Positions 1-7,304 of a stretch of DNA of 21,206 bases are shown one piece after another. The notes below the pieces were generated by a model. The model did no database searches. It saw only the letters and a list, made by a program, of their open reading frames with translations, and was not told where the DNA came from. How positions within the stretch are numbered: position 1 is the stretch's first letter; each line of letters starts with the position of its first letter. Origin of the DNA: Fidelibacterota bacterium (lineage in GTDB: Bacteria; Marinisomatota; Marinisomatia; Marinisomatales; TCS55); contig SCKQ01000042.1 in NCBI GenBank assembly GCA_004124535.1, forward strand, positions 1-21,206, read 5' to 3'. Position numbers and translations under genes: made by a program.

Positions 1-276
1 CCAAATCGTATTATGATTGAACGCAGAAAAACGAAGCTAGTCAGAGTCGATGATGTACTGGTGTACAGGGCCGGTGAGATGTCCATGAAAGCATACAGTA
101 GAAGATGCACCCATTCGGGATGTTAGATTGGCGGTTTCAGTAGCGGAGTATCCAGCTGCGGCTGCCACGGCAGCAGGTTCAATACCTCCGAAGCGGCGCT
201 CAAGGAACCGGCAACATCCTTGCTGTCCCAGTACAGCGCGGACAAATCAAGAAATATCATCACCATTACCGGATGA
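1..276 (+). pseudogene. Rieske [2Fe-2S] protein, C-terminal part, with in-frame amber stop
   Basis: The frame is open from base 1 and its start lies outside the window. It encodes RRCTHSGC, then a TAG at 124-126, then in the same frame IGGFSSGVSSCGCHGSRF and an end at 274-276. CTHxGC followed by CxCHGSxF is the paired cluster motif of high-potential Rieske proteins: CTH and the second Cys/His pair bind [2Fe-2S], and the two remaining Cys form the bracing disulfide. The tail (PATSLLSQYSADKSRNIITI) is also typical of small Rieske proteins. The stop falls inside the cluster loop, so the protein as read cannot bind the cluster. Family assignment is strong. Whether the TAG is a real mutation, a sequencing error or is read through cannot be decided here. 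Such proteins normally serve as electron carriers in quinol or cytochrome chains. Confidence 0.75.
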
Positions 277-307
277 AGCACTTTTCAGCGTTGTTTCAAT
301 AGGCTGG

Positions 308-326
308 ACTTTTTCCTAAAAAAAGT
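308..326. terminator. possible weak hairpin after the Rieske remnant
   Basis: ACTTTTT at 308-314 pairs with AAAAAGT at 320-326 around a 5-base loop. The stem is mostly A-T and no long T run follows on the + strand. It may be a weak terminator or chance in an A/T-rich gap. Confidence 0.25.
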
Positions 327-379
327 GAAAAATTCGGTATGCTAATTCACATTCTCAAGGCTAACACAGGGCGGAAAAC

Positions 380-658
380 ATGAGAGTTATTTATCGAGGT
401 GATCTGGACGGAATCGTATCTGCTGCAATCCTGATGGAGGTCGGGCTCTGCGACGAACTGGTCCAGGTACATCCCAATGACATGCAGGCCGGTAAAGTGG
501 ATGTCCAGGAAGGTGACATCATCTGCAATCTGCCCTATCATTCCAACTGCGGCATGTGGTTTGACCACCATTCATCTGTAATTGATTCATCGGCCATGCC
601 GGAAGAATTTACCGGACTGGTGGAAGTGGCACCGCCTGCAGGGAGTAGGTCTGGATAA
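380..658 (+). pseudogene. DHH-family phosphoesterase, N-terminal fragment
   Basis: The 92-residue product begins MRVIYRGDLDGIVSAAI and carries DLDG (residues 8-11) and DHHSS (62-66), the metal-binding motifs I and III of the DHH superfamily, in the style of bacterial exopolyphosphatase-like proteins. Intact members are about 300 residues and have a second (DHHA1-type) substrate domain, which is missing. Family-like sequence stops near residue 85 (VEVAPPAG) and the frame ends 9 codons later, inside the 5' end of the dioxygenase frame. A purine-rich GGGCGG lies about 9 bases before the ATG. I infer a 3' truncation by deletion or recombination with junction near 635-650. A 92-residue remnant is unlikely to be catalytically competent. 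Confidence 0.7.
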
Positions 659-1598
659 TAAGACATATCAGTTTTCTCTAAAACTAACCCGAAGGCGATT
701 CATCAAGACCGGAATCACCGCGGCTGCAGGCGGAGTAATCTTTCCGCTGAGGACTTTTGCCAATACCTGTGAATTAACTACCAATGATGCCGAAGGACCT
801 TTTTACGCCTCCGATGCGCCCTTCCGTAGCGTGATTGCTTCCGAGGACGAGCCCGGTGACCGATTTTTTATCAGTGGCAAGGTATTTTCCGACGACTGCT
901 CTACACCCCTGGAAAATGCAGTGGTGGATATCTGGCATGCCAACGATAACGGTTGCTACAGTATTTTCGAAAGCTGCACTACCGGGAATCCTAGTAACGA
1001 CGAGTACAATCTGAGGGGCAGGGTCTATACCGATGAGGGTGGAAGTTACTTATTTGAAACGATTAGACCCGGATTCTATGGGAACAGGCCCCAGCATTTC
1101 CACTACAGGATCGTTGCTGCTGATGGTACGGAACTGATCACTCAGGTTTATTTTGAGGGCGATCCAAACATAGCGGGAGATTCCTTGGCATCAGATCCGG
1201 ATGCACAGAACAGGATCATTCCGGTTCAGGAAAATGATAATGGGTTTTCCGGGACTTTTGACATTAGCCTGGATGTAGAGTCAGTGATTGACATAGATGA
1301 ACCCTGGATGCCCGTTCCGGAAAATTTTGCTCTGTATCCTGCTTTTCCGAATCCGTTCAATGCCATTACTGAAATTCGGTTTAATATTGGGGTGGACTGC
1401 CATGCGAGTCTGGAAGTATTTAACCTGAACGGAAAGCACGTGAAAGAACTGATGGAGGTGTTCATCAAAGCAGGAGAGCATCAGGTTGTGTGGAATGGAA
1501 AAGATGGTTCGGGAAATCCGGTTCCGTCCGGGTTGTATGTGATCCGCTTTGACACAGCCCATTTTTCTGATTACCAAAAGGTACTGTTGGTAAAATGA
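582..1598 (+). CDS. secreted intradiol ring-cleavage dioxygenase with FlgD-like sorting domain
   Basis: Numbering is from the ATG at 582. A twin-arginine signal (TRRRFIKTG, 36-44, then a hydrophobic Ala/Gly stretch and LRTFA) leads into an intradiol dioxygenase domain of the protocatechuate 3,4-dioxygenase type at about 65-235. All four expected Fe(III) ligands are visible: Y126 (NDNGCY), Y166 (RPGFY), H172 and H174 (QHFHY). The family opens catechol-type rings between the two hydroxyls. Residues 252-338 form a FlgD-like/type A sorting domain (AFPNPFN ... SGLYVIRF ... KVLLVK), suggesting export across or to the outer membrane. The start is uncertain. The ATG at 582 lies inside the broken DHH gene and adds about 30 foreign residues. 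CTG at 651, with GGGAG at 641-645, fits the protein better, or the native start was lost at the junction. Confidence 0.85.
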   Translation: MIHRPCRKNLPDWWKWHRLQGVGLDNKTYQFSLKLTRRRFIKTGITAAAGGVIFPLRTFANTCELTTNDAEGPFYASDAPFRSVIASEDEPGDRFFISGKVFSDDCSTPLENAVVDIWHANDNGCYSIFESCTTGNPSNDEYNLRGRVYTDEGGSYLFETIRPGFYGNRPQHFHYRIVAADGTELITQVYFEGDPNIAGDSLASDPDAQNRIIPVQENDNGFSGTFDISLDVESVIDIDEPWMPVPENFALYPAFPNPFNAITEIRFNIGVDCHASLEVFNLNGKHVKELMEVFIKAGEHQVVWNGKDGSGNPVPSGLYVIRFDTAHFSDYQKVLLVK

Positions 1599-1668
1599 GC
1601 GCCAAAGCAAACTTGCGCACCTTTGTTTTTACCTTTACTGGTGATAAGATTATTTTCTGGAGGTAATC

Positions 1669-1835
1669 ATGTATTCTAAGTACCATCTTGACCTGGAAAA
1701 TCCATGCAGGAAATTGATTTAATTGTCGATCTGGAAGACAATATGGACTTGAATTGATTGCCTAAAATCACCGATAAGGATTTGGAACAGGTTGAGAAGG
1801 TTGAAAGAGCACTGGAAAAATTGATGAGCGTGTAG
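1669..1835 (+). pseudogene. small decayed gene, possibly acyl-carrier-protein-like
   Basis: A clear ribosome site (GGAGG at 1659-1663) precedes ATG 1669, but that frame closes after 17 codons (MYSKYHLDLENPCRKLI). In a second frame, from ATG 1704, the sequence reads MQEIDLIVDLEDNMDLN, a TGA at 1755-1757, then LPKITDKDLEQVEKVERALE and LMSV to TAG 1833. 'DLEDNMDL...ITDKDLEQVEKVERALE' has the look of helices II-III of an acyl carrier protein, but the DSL phosphopantetheine site is absent. I regard it as a remnant with a frame change and a stop. The assignment is weak. It ends 4 bases before the hydrolase start. Confidence 0.3.
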
Positions 1836-1839
1836 ATAG

Positions 1840-2664
1840 ATGAAAACGACTATAGCTAACCTGCTTTTAATACTGTTTATTTTTTACTGTGCCACGTTGG
1901 CATTTTTATATTTTAAACAGAGCTCATTTATATTTTTCCCCACAGGAATAAGTAAAAGCAAGGAATTCCTCCTCAAGCAATTTTCTCATTTTGAAGTGAA
2001 TATTAATCATGACGGCTTTAATCTACATGGATGGTTTATAAATAGAGAGAGCAGTCCTGAGCATCCCCTTATCATTTATTACGGTGGCAATGCTGAGGAA
2101 GTTTCAAACAACCTTTTTGACCTTGAAAATTATGAGAAAGAATCATTATTGTTTATGAACTATCGCAGTTATGGAAAGAGTACCGGCAGCCCCAGCCAAG
2201 CCAGCCTTTTTTCGGACGCCTTGTTTATCTTCGACCATTTTTCAGACACGTATAGCATTTCCTCAACCAATATTATTCTCATGGGTCGCAGCCTGGGTAC
2301 AGCGGTAGCAACCTATGTAGCAAAACATAGACAGGTTAAAGCGGTCATATTGATCAGCCCTTTTGATAGCCTGGTAAAAATTGCGCAAGAGCATTACCCC
2401 GTATTTCCAGTGAAATTGTTGCTGAAGCAACCGTTTGAATCTGTTCAAATCGCCCAGGAAATAACAGCCCCTATGATTGCGATTATTGCCGGTCAGGATA
2501 GGATTATTTCAAATGAACGGTCCGTAAATTTAGTAGAACATTGGGGTGGGAAGAGTCATTATGTGACAATAAAAGATGCCGGCCATAATACTATCAGCAA
2601 TTACCCGCAGTATTGGGATACACTTAGACTTTTTATGTCCAAAATGGCGAAAAGATCTGTCTGA
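1840..2664 (+). CDS. membrane-anchored alpha/beta hydrolase (BEM46/ABHD13-like)
   Basis: The product has 274 residues. A single N-terminal hydrophobic helix (about 7-25) acts as signal anchor, placing the hydrolase domain outside the inner membrane. The fold is seen in the oxyanion-strand region LIIYYGGNAEE (77-87), the nucleophile elbow GRSLG with Ser151, an acidic residue in AGQDRII (Asp220), and the final histidine in DAGHN (His249). This order and spacing match the serine hydrolases grouped as 'alpha/beta hydrolase, BEM46 family', whose natural substrates are mostly unknown. The length is normal for the family and no key residue is missing. It is followed directly by a terminator, so it probably forms its own transcript or ends a short one. 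Substrate cannot be inferred. Confidence 0.85.
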   Translation: MKTTIANLLLILFIFYCATLAFLYFKQSSFIFFPTGISKSKEFLLKQFSHFEVNINHDGFNLHGWFINRESSPEHPLIIYYGGNAEEVSNNLFDLENYEKESLLFMNYRSYGKSTGSPSQASLFSDALFIFDHFSDTYSISSTNIILMGRSLGTAVATYVAKHRQVKAVILISPFDSLVKIAQEHYPVFPVKLLLKQPFESVQIAQEITAPMIAIIAGQDRIISNERSVNLVEHWGGKSHYVTIKDAGHNTISNYPQYWDTLRLFMSKMAKRSV

Positions 2665-2710
2665 GCAATGTGCCATGAAGCGATGATTACCAACAAGATG
2701 GTTAGGCATC

Positions 2711-2737
2711 AACCCCCACCACCTAAAGGGGTTTTTT
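2711..2737 (+). terminator. rho-independent terminator after the hydrolase
   Basis: AACCCC (2711-2716) pairs with GGGGTT (2728-2733) across an 11-base loop and runs into six T (2732-2737). It lies 47 bases after the hydrolase stop. The same AACCCC/GGGGTT stem recurs after the oxidase operon at 13252-13275. Confidence 0.75.
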
Positions 2738-2770
2738 GCTTGTGAGGGTGTTGGTAGATTTGGACTCACC

Positions 2771-2958
2771 ATGAAAAAACACCCCTACTTTTACTTTTTA
2801 TTTCTTTCTCATTAGCCACTACTATCAATGTTCCAGCAGATTCTTCCACTATTCAGCAGGAAATCCTTCAACAAGCTCAGGATATAGCGTCAGGCAGACT
2901 AGGAAGATGGTTTTGCTTACGTAACATTCATATCCCTCCTAGCGGGGTGTTTTATTAA
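2771..2958 (+). pseudogene. N-terminal fragment of a secreted beta-helix protein, frameshifted
   Basis: ATG 2771 starts MKKHPYF and closes at 2813-2815. In the next frame the same bases read KTPLLLLFISFSLA then TTINVPADSSTIQQEI. That is a clean signal peptide followed by the 'TINVPADxSTIQ' opening common to secreted right-handed beta-helix (pectin-lyase-like) proteins. The two frames join if the run of six A after the ATG were seven, so a single-base deletion in a homopolymer explains it. The open frame then loses recognisable character after about 'QAQDIASG' and stops at 2956-2958. Normal proteins of this type run to several hundred residues, so this is a frameshifted and 3'-truncated remnant. 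Confidence 0.6.
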
Positions 2959-2994
2959 AAAGATTGGGGGTAAATTTGGGTTTACCAGGAAAAA

Positions 2995-3900
2995 GTGTCA
3001 TTAGCAATTAAAATTAAACCGATTTATTTAATGGTTCATTATGTTGTGGGATTGAGTCTGTTGATTCTTAACCCAGATGTTTCAACAGCCCAAGTCTATA
3101 GCGTCGGTGATACGATTTCCCAGGATGACCAGTTCGCTGGCTTTGAAGTCTGCTATGGTGATTATCCCCAGGACAGCATCCGTCTAGCTGATCTAAATGG
3201 CGCCACCAATGGAGGGGTCTATACCATCACCTTTATTGCCATGCAGGCCCCTCTTTGACCTGGCTGAGCATCCACTGCCGGTCTGGTAGACAGCTTGATA
3301 ATTATTTGGCAGGATCAACCTGCAATTACTTTTATTTCCGCTCTCTATACTATGGATGGAGCCGGGGCCTACTCTTGTGAGGGTTGGGGTGGACTGGGAG
3401 AACCGGGAATTCCAATAATTATAGATACTGATCAGTTTTTTCTTTGGTTTATGGCGGATGATTACCCCGATTTTGCGATTATTAATCATGAAATGATTGT
3501 TGCTCAGAAATTTGTATTATTCGATTTTGATTCAATTAATACAGCACTTCAAACATCATTGGATATTTGCAATCAATGTGAAACAGTTGGTGTGGCTCCC
3601 GAATTAAGAAATAGATTACCCGAAGAATTAATCCTCCTAAATCCTTACCCGAATCCTTTCAATCCAGTGACAACATTGCGTTATGATTTACCTGAACAGG
3701 CTGCTGTGAATATCATCATTTACGATATGCTAGGCAGACAGGTAAAGACTCTAATCAACCAGACTCAAGACGCAGGCTACAAGTCAGTCATCTGGGATGC
3801 AACCAATGACTATGGCAAACCAGTAAGTGCTGGTATCTACCTATACCAGATACAGGCTGGTGAATACATACAGACCAAGAAAATGGTGCTGTTGAAATAG
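2995..3900 (+). CDS. secreted thioredoxin-like selenoprotein candidate with U-P-G-U active site and sorting domain
   Basis: One frame runs from GTG 2995 (AGGA at 2987-2990) to 3900 if TGA at 3256 and 3265 are read as selenocysteine (codons 88 and 91 of 301). It shows a signal peptide (about 13-32, ...VSTAQ), a redoxin-like segment (VYSVGDTISQDDQ), a beta strand VYTITFIAM, then APL-U-PG-U-ASTAGLVDSL, then a helix/strand IIIWQDQPAITFISAL. Further on, DYPDFAIINHEMIV corresponds to the cis-proline strand of the thioredoxin fold. The two TGA codons fall exactly where the CxxC pair belongs, and similarity continues on both sides. Residues from about 216 (NPYPNPFNP ... MVLLK) are a FlgD-like sorting domain. 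A SECIS-like hairpin follows the TGAs. The alternative is a pseudogene with two nearby nonsense codons. An ATG at 3031 is a possible later start. Confidence 0.6.
3275..3289 (+). promoter_or_regulatory. candidate bacterial SECIS hairpin
   Basis: CTGCC (3275-3279) pairs with GGTAG (3285-3289), with one G-U pair, around the loop GGTCT (3280-3284). The loop matches the GGUCU apical loop of the E. coli fdhF SECIS, where SelB contacts the G and U. The loop begins 21 bases after the first TGA (3256-3258), within the usual bacterial spacing, and 12 bases after the second. An outer GCTG (3263-3266)/CAGC (3291-3294) pairing could extend it. Function is inferred. Confidence 0.5.
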
Positions 3901-3908
3901 AGCCAAGT

Positions 3909-3925
3909 CTTGACATTTTGTCAAG
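3909..3925 (+). terminator. hairpin after the redoxin gene
   Basis: A perfect 7-bp stem CTTGACA/TGTCAAG with a TTT loop begins 8 bases after the stop codon. No strong T run follows, so it may be a terminator or an mRNA 3'-end stabiliser. Confidence 0.5.
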
Positions 3926-4008
3926 GTTTCACACCATAATAAACCACAACGGTTCTTGTTGAATATTCTTTCTATCCAGTTGTATCATTGAGTATCAATT
4001 AAAGTCAA

Positions 4009-5049
4009 ATGAGCGATAAAAAGACAAAACCTATTCTTACCATAACAAGCGAAAATGAGGTGTTATTTGATGATAAGATTCCTCAGTTGCCGGATTTCAA
4101 AAGCGAGGATTGGTATAGAGTATTACAGGATATTGATAAGCCAATATTGTTATGGCAAATTGATAAAAAAGATAGCAGTAGAGCTACAAGTGAAGTCAAT
4201 CAAGCGCTTAAACTGGAAACAGCGTTCGCTGGTGTTCATAATCCAGATTTATTGAAACAATTATTGGATTACTGGATCTTAAGGCGAGATAGGTTAATTA
4301 AGCAACTGGAAGATCAGAATATTGGTCGAACTACCCTAATTGGTGTTGATAAAGCCAATCAGATCCTAGCCTATGAGCGTGCTATCTGGATAGCGATAAA
4401 CAAATATATACAGAACTGTAATAAGCTTTATGATATAAGTTTAGCAAAGGATTACCCTGCGGCTCAAAAAAAGCATATAAGCATCAGCAACCTACCGCAA
4501 GTAGCACAAGATTTTCAGCCGAACTATGGGTTGGTTGTGCTAAATCAATACTGTGAAGATATTTTAGACCGTACGTATTCTGAACGCATAAAAATCGATG
4601 ATAATAGGGTAGCGGCAATATTAAATGAGAGCAACATTATTATTGATGGACTCTGTCCCACCATTGATTGGAAAGATATTTCATTTGTCTTTATTAGGAA
4701 GGAAGAGATTGAATTCAGATTTCAAGGCAAGCTGCTTATACTTCATCCAGATTATGAAAATGGATTGAAGTCAAAAGATAGAAAGCTAACTGCTGAATGC
4801 AGAACCCTATGGGCATTTGCTCTTACAAGAGGTGTAATTACCAAACATACCAGAAAAATTATTCGTGATGTCCGTGTAACGCAGAAGAATGTTTCCAGAT
4901 TAAGAAAGTGGCTTAAGACTTTAACTGGTCAGCAGTCCAATCCAATCAAGTATAATATGGTGGATGGATATAAATGCCGGTTTAGTGTTCAGCAAGTTGT
5001 TTATACTGTGGAGTCTGATGGTACGCTGACAGACCGCTTTGTATCCTGA
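4009..5049 (+). CDS. hypothetical protein, 346 residues
   Basis: I do not recognise this protein. It has no signal peptide and no membrane segment, so it is probably cytoplasmic. It is rich in Lys, Asp, Ile and Asn. Residues about 75-135 look helical (LLKQLLDYWILRRDRLIKQL, then a stretch ending in IAINKYIQ). Residues about 215-260 look beta-rich (ISFVFIRKEEIEFRFQGKLL). The C-terminal part is basic (TRKIIRDVRVTQKNVSRLRK, then WLKTLTGQ), which could contact nucleic acid, but no named motif is seen. The DNA is more A/T-rich than the respiratory operon, which may indicate separate origin. The end overlaps a possible TTG start of the next small frame. Nothing nearby indicates a pathway. Confidence 0.7.
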   Translation: MSDKKTKPILTITSENEVLFDDKIPQLPDFKSEDWYRVLQDIDKPILLWQIDKKDSSRATSEVNQALKLETAFAGVHNPDLLKQLLDYWILRRDRLIKQLEDQNIGRTTLIGVDKANQILAYERAIWIAINKYIQNCNKLYDISLAKDYPAAQKKHISISNLPQVAQDFQPNYGLVVLNQYCEDILDRTYSERIKIDDNRVAAILNESNIIIDGLCPTIDWKDISFVFIRKEEIEFRFQGKLLILHPDYENGLKSKDRKLTAECRTLWAFALTRGVITKHTRKIIRDVRVTQKNVSRLRKWLKTLTGQQSNPIKYNMVDGYKCRFSVQQVVYTVESDGTLTDRFVS

Positions 5050-5305
5050 CACAAAATTACGGAATTACAATATAAATCTCTCTCAATGGACTAAATATTT
5101 TAGTCAAGATGTGATGAATACAAAAGAGGGCATTACCTATAAAGGGGAATATACCAAAAGAACAGAAAATGGAGTACTGTTCCAAGCAGATGGTGTACTT
5201 AATCCGCAAGAGATAGCTTTATCTAAAATCAATAAATTAGTTTTGGCTGATGGCACACTGATTGTTGATTACGGCAGAAAATATCACCAAACCATCCTTA
5301 CATAA
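5039..5305 (+). CDS. small hypothetical protein
   Basis: The frame opens at a TTG (5039) overlapping the previous stop; an ATG at 5114 would give 63 residues. The product contains GITYKGEYTKRTENGVLF and INKLVLADGTLIVDYG, i.e. repeated short beta strands with an exposed 'DG' turn, like the small domains that follow 'xxGxxYxGEY' in proteins of this kind of bacterium. It might be the 3' remnant of a larger beta-rich protein, since no good ribosome site is visible. No function can be given. Confidence 0.4.
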   Translation: MYPDTKLRNYNINLSQWTKYFSQDVMNTKEGITYKGEYTKRTENGVLFQADGVLNPQEIALSKINKLVLADGTLIVDYGRKYHQTILT

Positions 5306-5306
5306 A

Positions 5307-5329
5307 TGGGCTGTACTGGGATCAGCCTA
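5307..5329 (+). terminator. hairpin after the hypothetical gene pair
   Basis: TGGGCTG (5307-5313) pairs with CAGCCTA (5323-5329), seven pairs including one G-T, with a 9-base loop directly after the stop at 5305. There is no T run. It may separate the hypothetical pair from the respiratory operon. The rest of the gap to about 5457 shows nothing else I can support. Confidence 0.35.
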
Positions 5330-5676
5330 TGTCACTTTCCATTGCCAGGTTCTGGAGGGATGGTTGTGGATGAGTAAATTTCCACAATGATATAGTTATT
5401 CTATCAAATAAATACTTTTTCCATGTATATCTGGGGGGCTAATAACTTGGTACTTAATTGATAAGGTTTTACATTCGTTCAATTATAAATATTAACAATA
5501 ATCTTTTGGATATATCATGTCGGGATGAACCAAAAAAAAGTTCTAAACATACTTCTTTATTGGTAAAGCAAATTGATAATAGCAGTCAAACTCCTCACCA
5601 GCTTGAACCGACATCTAACCTACCGATCCTAACTTTAAAACTTAATCCATATATCCTCAAATTCTCACTTGTATCA

Positions 5677-7293
5677 ATGATAACAGTTGGGGTTGTTTTA
5701 TCTTCATTGATTTTGCCTTCAAAACTGGCAGCTATTCCAGCTTTTGCCCGCAAGCACGGTAAACCCTGCCAGACCTGTCACGTATCTGAACCCAAACTCA
5801 ATGCCTTCGGAGAACTGTTTCGCGCCAATGGCTACCAGCTTCCGGGTACCATAGAAGACACCCCCCCTTGGTCCATGCGCCAAATCGTTATGGCAGCCAT
5901 GCTCCACGAAATGGCCGTAGACCGCATTATTGAAAGCAAAATGCGTGCAGTACCGCCGCCCGGATTACCTTCCGGAGGTGAATACCATGTACGCTCATTC
6001 CGTAATGCCGGAGGCCACATTTGGTTTGGCGGGACATTTGGTAAAAATCTTTCTTTTATGACATCCTTGGGTGTAGAACAGGAATTCAGTGTAAAATCGG
6101 GACGGTTCAGTTCGGAGTCACACGCCCACTGGGATTTCGCCTTTTTTCAGTACAATAACATCTTTAATTCCGGTACCGGTATGGCTAATATTAAGTTTGG
6201 TTCGTTTGAACTGGAATTACCCTATTCAGAATTGCGCCGCTTGAGTTCCGCCCTGGCTCCTTATGAAGTGTATCGAATTAAAGGAGTGAAAGGATCATTT
6301 CGCCTGGATGCACCCCAGGTGGGAGTGTCGTTTAATGGACTAAAAATGTTTGGGGTAAACTCACTGCGCTATGAAGTGGCCGTGGTAAACGGCACCAACG
6401 GAAATTTTGATACAAATGTAGAGTTTGACTATTATACCCGTTTAGCTTATTCTCGACTTTTCGACGGGATGATTAAGCAGTTCAGGATCGGCGGGCTTTA
6501 TTATATGGGTGCTCAAAATTTGCGTGATTTATCCGGTAATCCCTATCCAACGGCAGATATACTTGCTTATTGGGATGAATTAGACAATATTAATGTTCAT
6601 GTAAATCAGGACTTGAGCAAATTTTATCGCTGGGGTATTGATGTTACCCTGGATCTGGAATTACTCGGTTTTCCTATCAACCTCTATTCCCAATATCTCG
6701 TAGGGCATGATGATGATATTGATATGACCAACCTGAATATGCCCTATTTCGGAGCAGGCGACAGCGGCGGCGGACATGGCGACCATCAGAAAAGTTTGAG
6801 CGAGGATCCGGTTTGGCTCATCAGGCCCTTTGATTATAGTGGTGGTTTTATTGGTACTGACATTGTTGTTATACCCACGAGTCTATATTTAATAGCCAGG
6901 TATGATTGGGTTGACCTACAGAATCAATGGGCTGATCCTGTGAATGGTAAAGAGGTACGCGCTGATCAATCAGCTTCCTGGGAGTATGGTGAGGATAATG
7001 ACGGCAATCCTACATATCTGGACTTTGGTGACCCCATGCCCAGGGGTATGACCGGCAATGAGGAGGCAGATCCGGATAATGGCCAGAATGCCTATAATAG
7101 AATGACATTCGGTGTCCGCTACCATTTGACTCAGCCGCTGACACTCATATATGAATTTGCCATGCAGGACAATCTTTTTGGGTTTCCCGAACCGGGCGCC
7201 AACATGTATAACCCGGACTGGGTTGCCGGGATGGGCAGAACTGTCAATGTGGATTCCAACTGGCATATGTTTATGGTCATGTTTGCGTTTTGA
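5677..7293 (+). CDS. Cyc2-like outer-membrane cytochrome-porin fusion
   Basis: From ATG 5677 the protein has 538 residues; the same frame is open back to a TTG at 5458 (611 residues), so the start is uncertain. A hydrophobic signal (MITVGVVLSSLILPSKLAA) is followed by IPAFARKHGKPCQTCH, with one c-type haem site C31-x-x-C34-H35, and then PKLNAFGELFRANGYQLPG. This 'PxFARxxGxxCxxCH...LNxFGxxFxxxGY' block is the haem domain of Cyc2-type fused cytochrome-porins. The remaining roughly 480 residues are alternating amphipathic strands with aromatic girdles and a C-terminal Phe, as in an outer-membrane barrel. One loop is rich in His and Gly (SGGGHGDHQ). Cyc2 oxidises Fe(II) at the cell surface; whether this relative does is inference. 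The next cytochrome gene begins 11 bases later. Confidence 0.75.
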   Translation: MITVGVVLSSLILPSKLAAIPAFARKHGKPCQTCHVSEPKLNAFGELFRANGYQLPGTIEDTPPWSMRQIVMAAMLHEMAVDRIIESKMRAVPPPGLPSGGEYHVRSFRNAGGHIWFGGTFGKNLSFMTSLGVEQEFSVKSGRFSSESHAHWDFAFFQYNNIFNSGTGMANIKFGSFELELPYSELRRLSSALAPYEVYRIKGVKGSFRLDAPQVGVSFNGLKMFGVNSLRYEVAVVNGTNGNFDTNVEFDYYTRLAYSRLFDGMIKQFRIGGLYYMGAQNLRDLSGNPYPTADILAYWDELDNINVHVNQDLSKFYRWGIDVTLDLELLGFPINLYSQYLVGHDDDIDMTNLNMPYFGAGDSGGGHGDHQKSLSEDPVWLIRPFDYSGGFIGTDIVVIPTSLYLIARYDWVDLQNQWADPVNGKEVRADQSASWEYGEDNDGNPTYLDFGDPMPRGMTGNEEADPDNGQNAYNRMTFGVRYHLTQPLTLIYEFAMQDNLFGFPEPGANMYNPDWVAGMGRTVNVDSNWHMFMVMFAF

Positions 7294-7304
7294 GGTTGAA
7301 GGTT

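Noticed and set aside
128..319. 63-residue plus-strand frame MAVSVAEYPAAAAT...
   Set aside because: It overlaps the Rieske remnant in another frame; the Rieske motifs are far stronger evidence for the frame used.
1755..1757. In-frame TGA of the small ACP-like remnant as selenocysteine
   Set aside because: No redox motif surrounds it, no SECIS-like hairpin was seen after it, and the upstream frame is also broken.
5458..5676. 73-residue N-terminal extension of the cytochrome-porin
   Set aside because: It would start at a TTG without a clear ribosome site and would place the signal peptide internally; ATG 5677 gives a normal exported protein, although this start also lacks a strong ribosome site.
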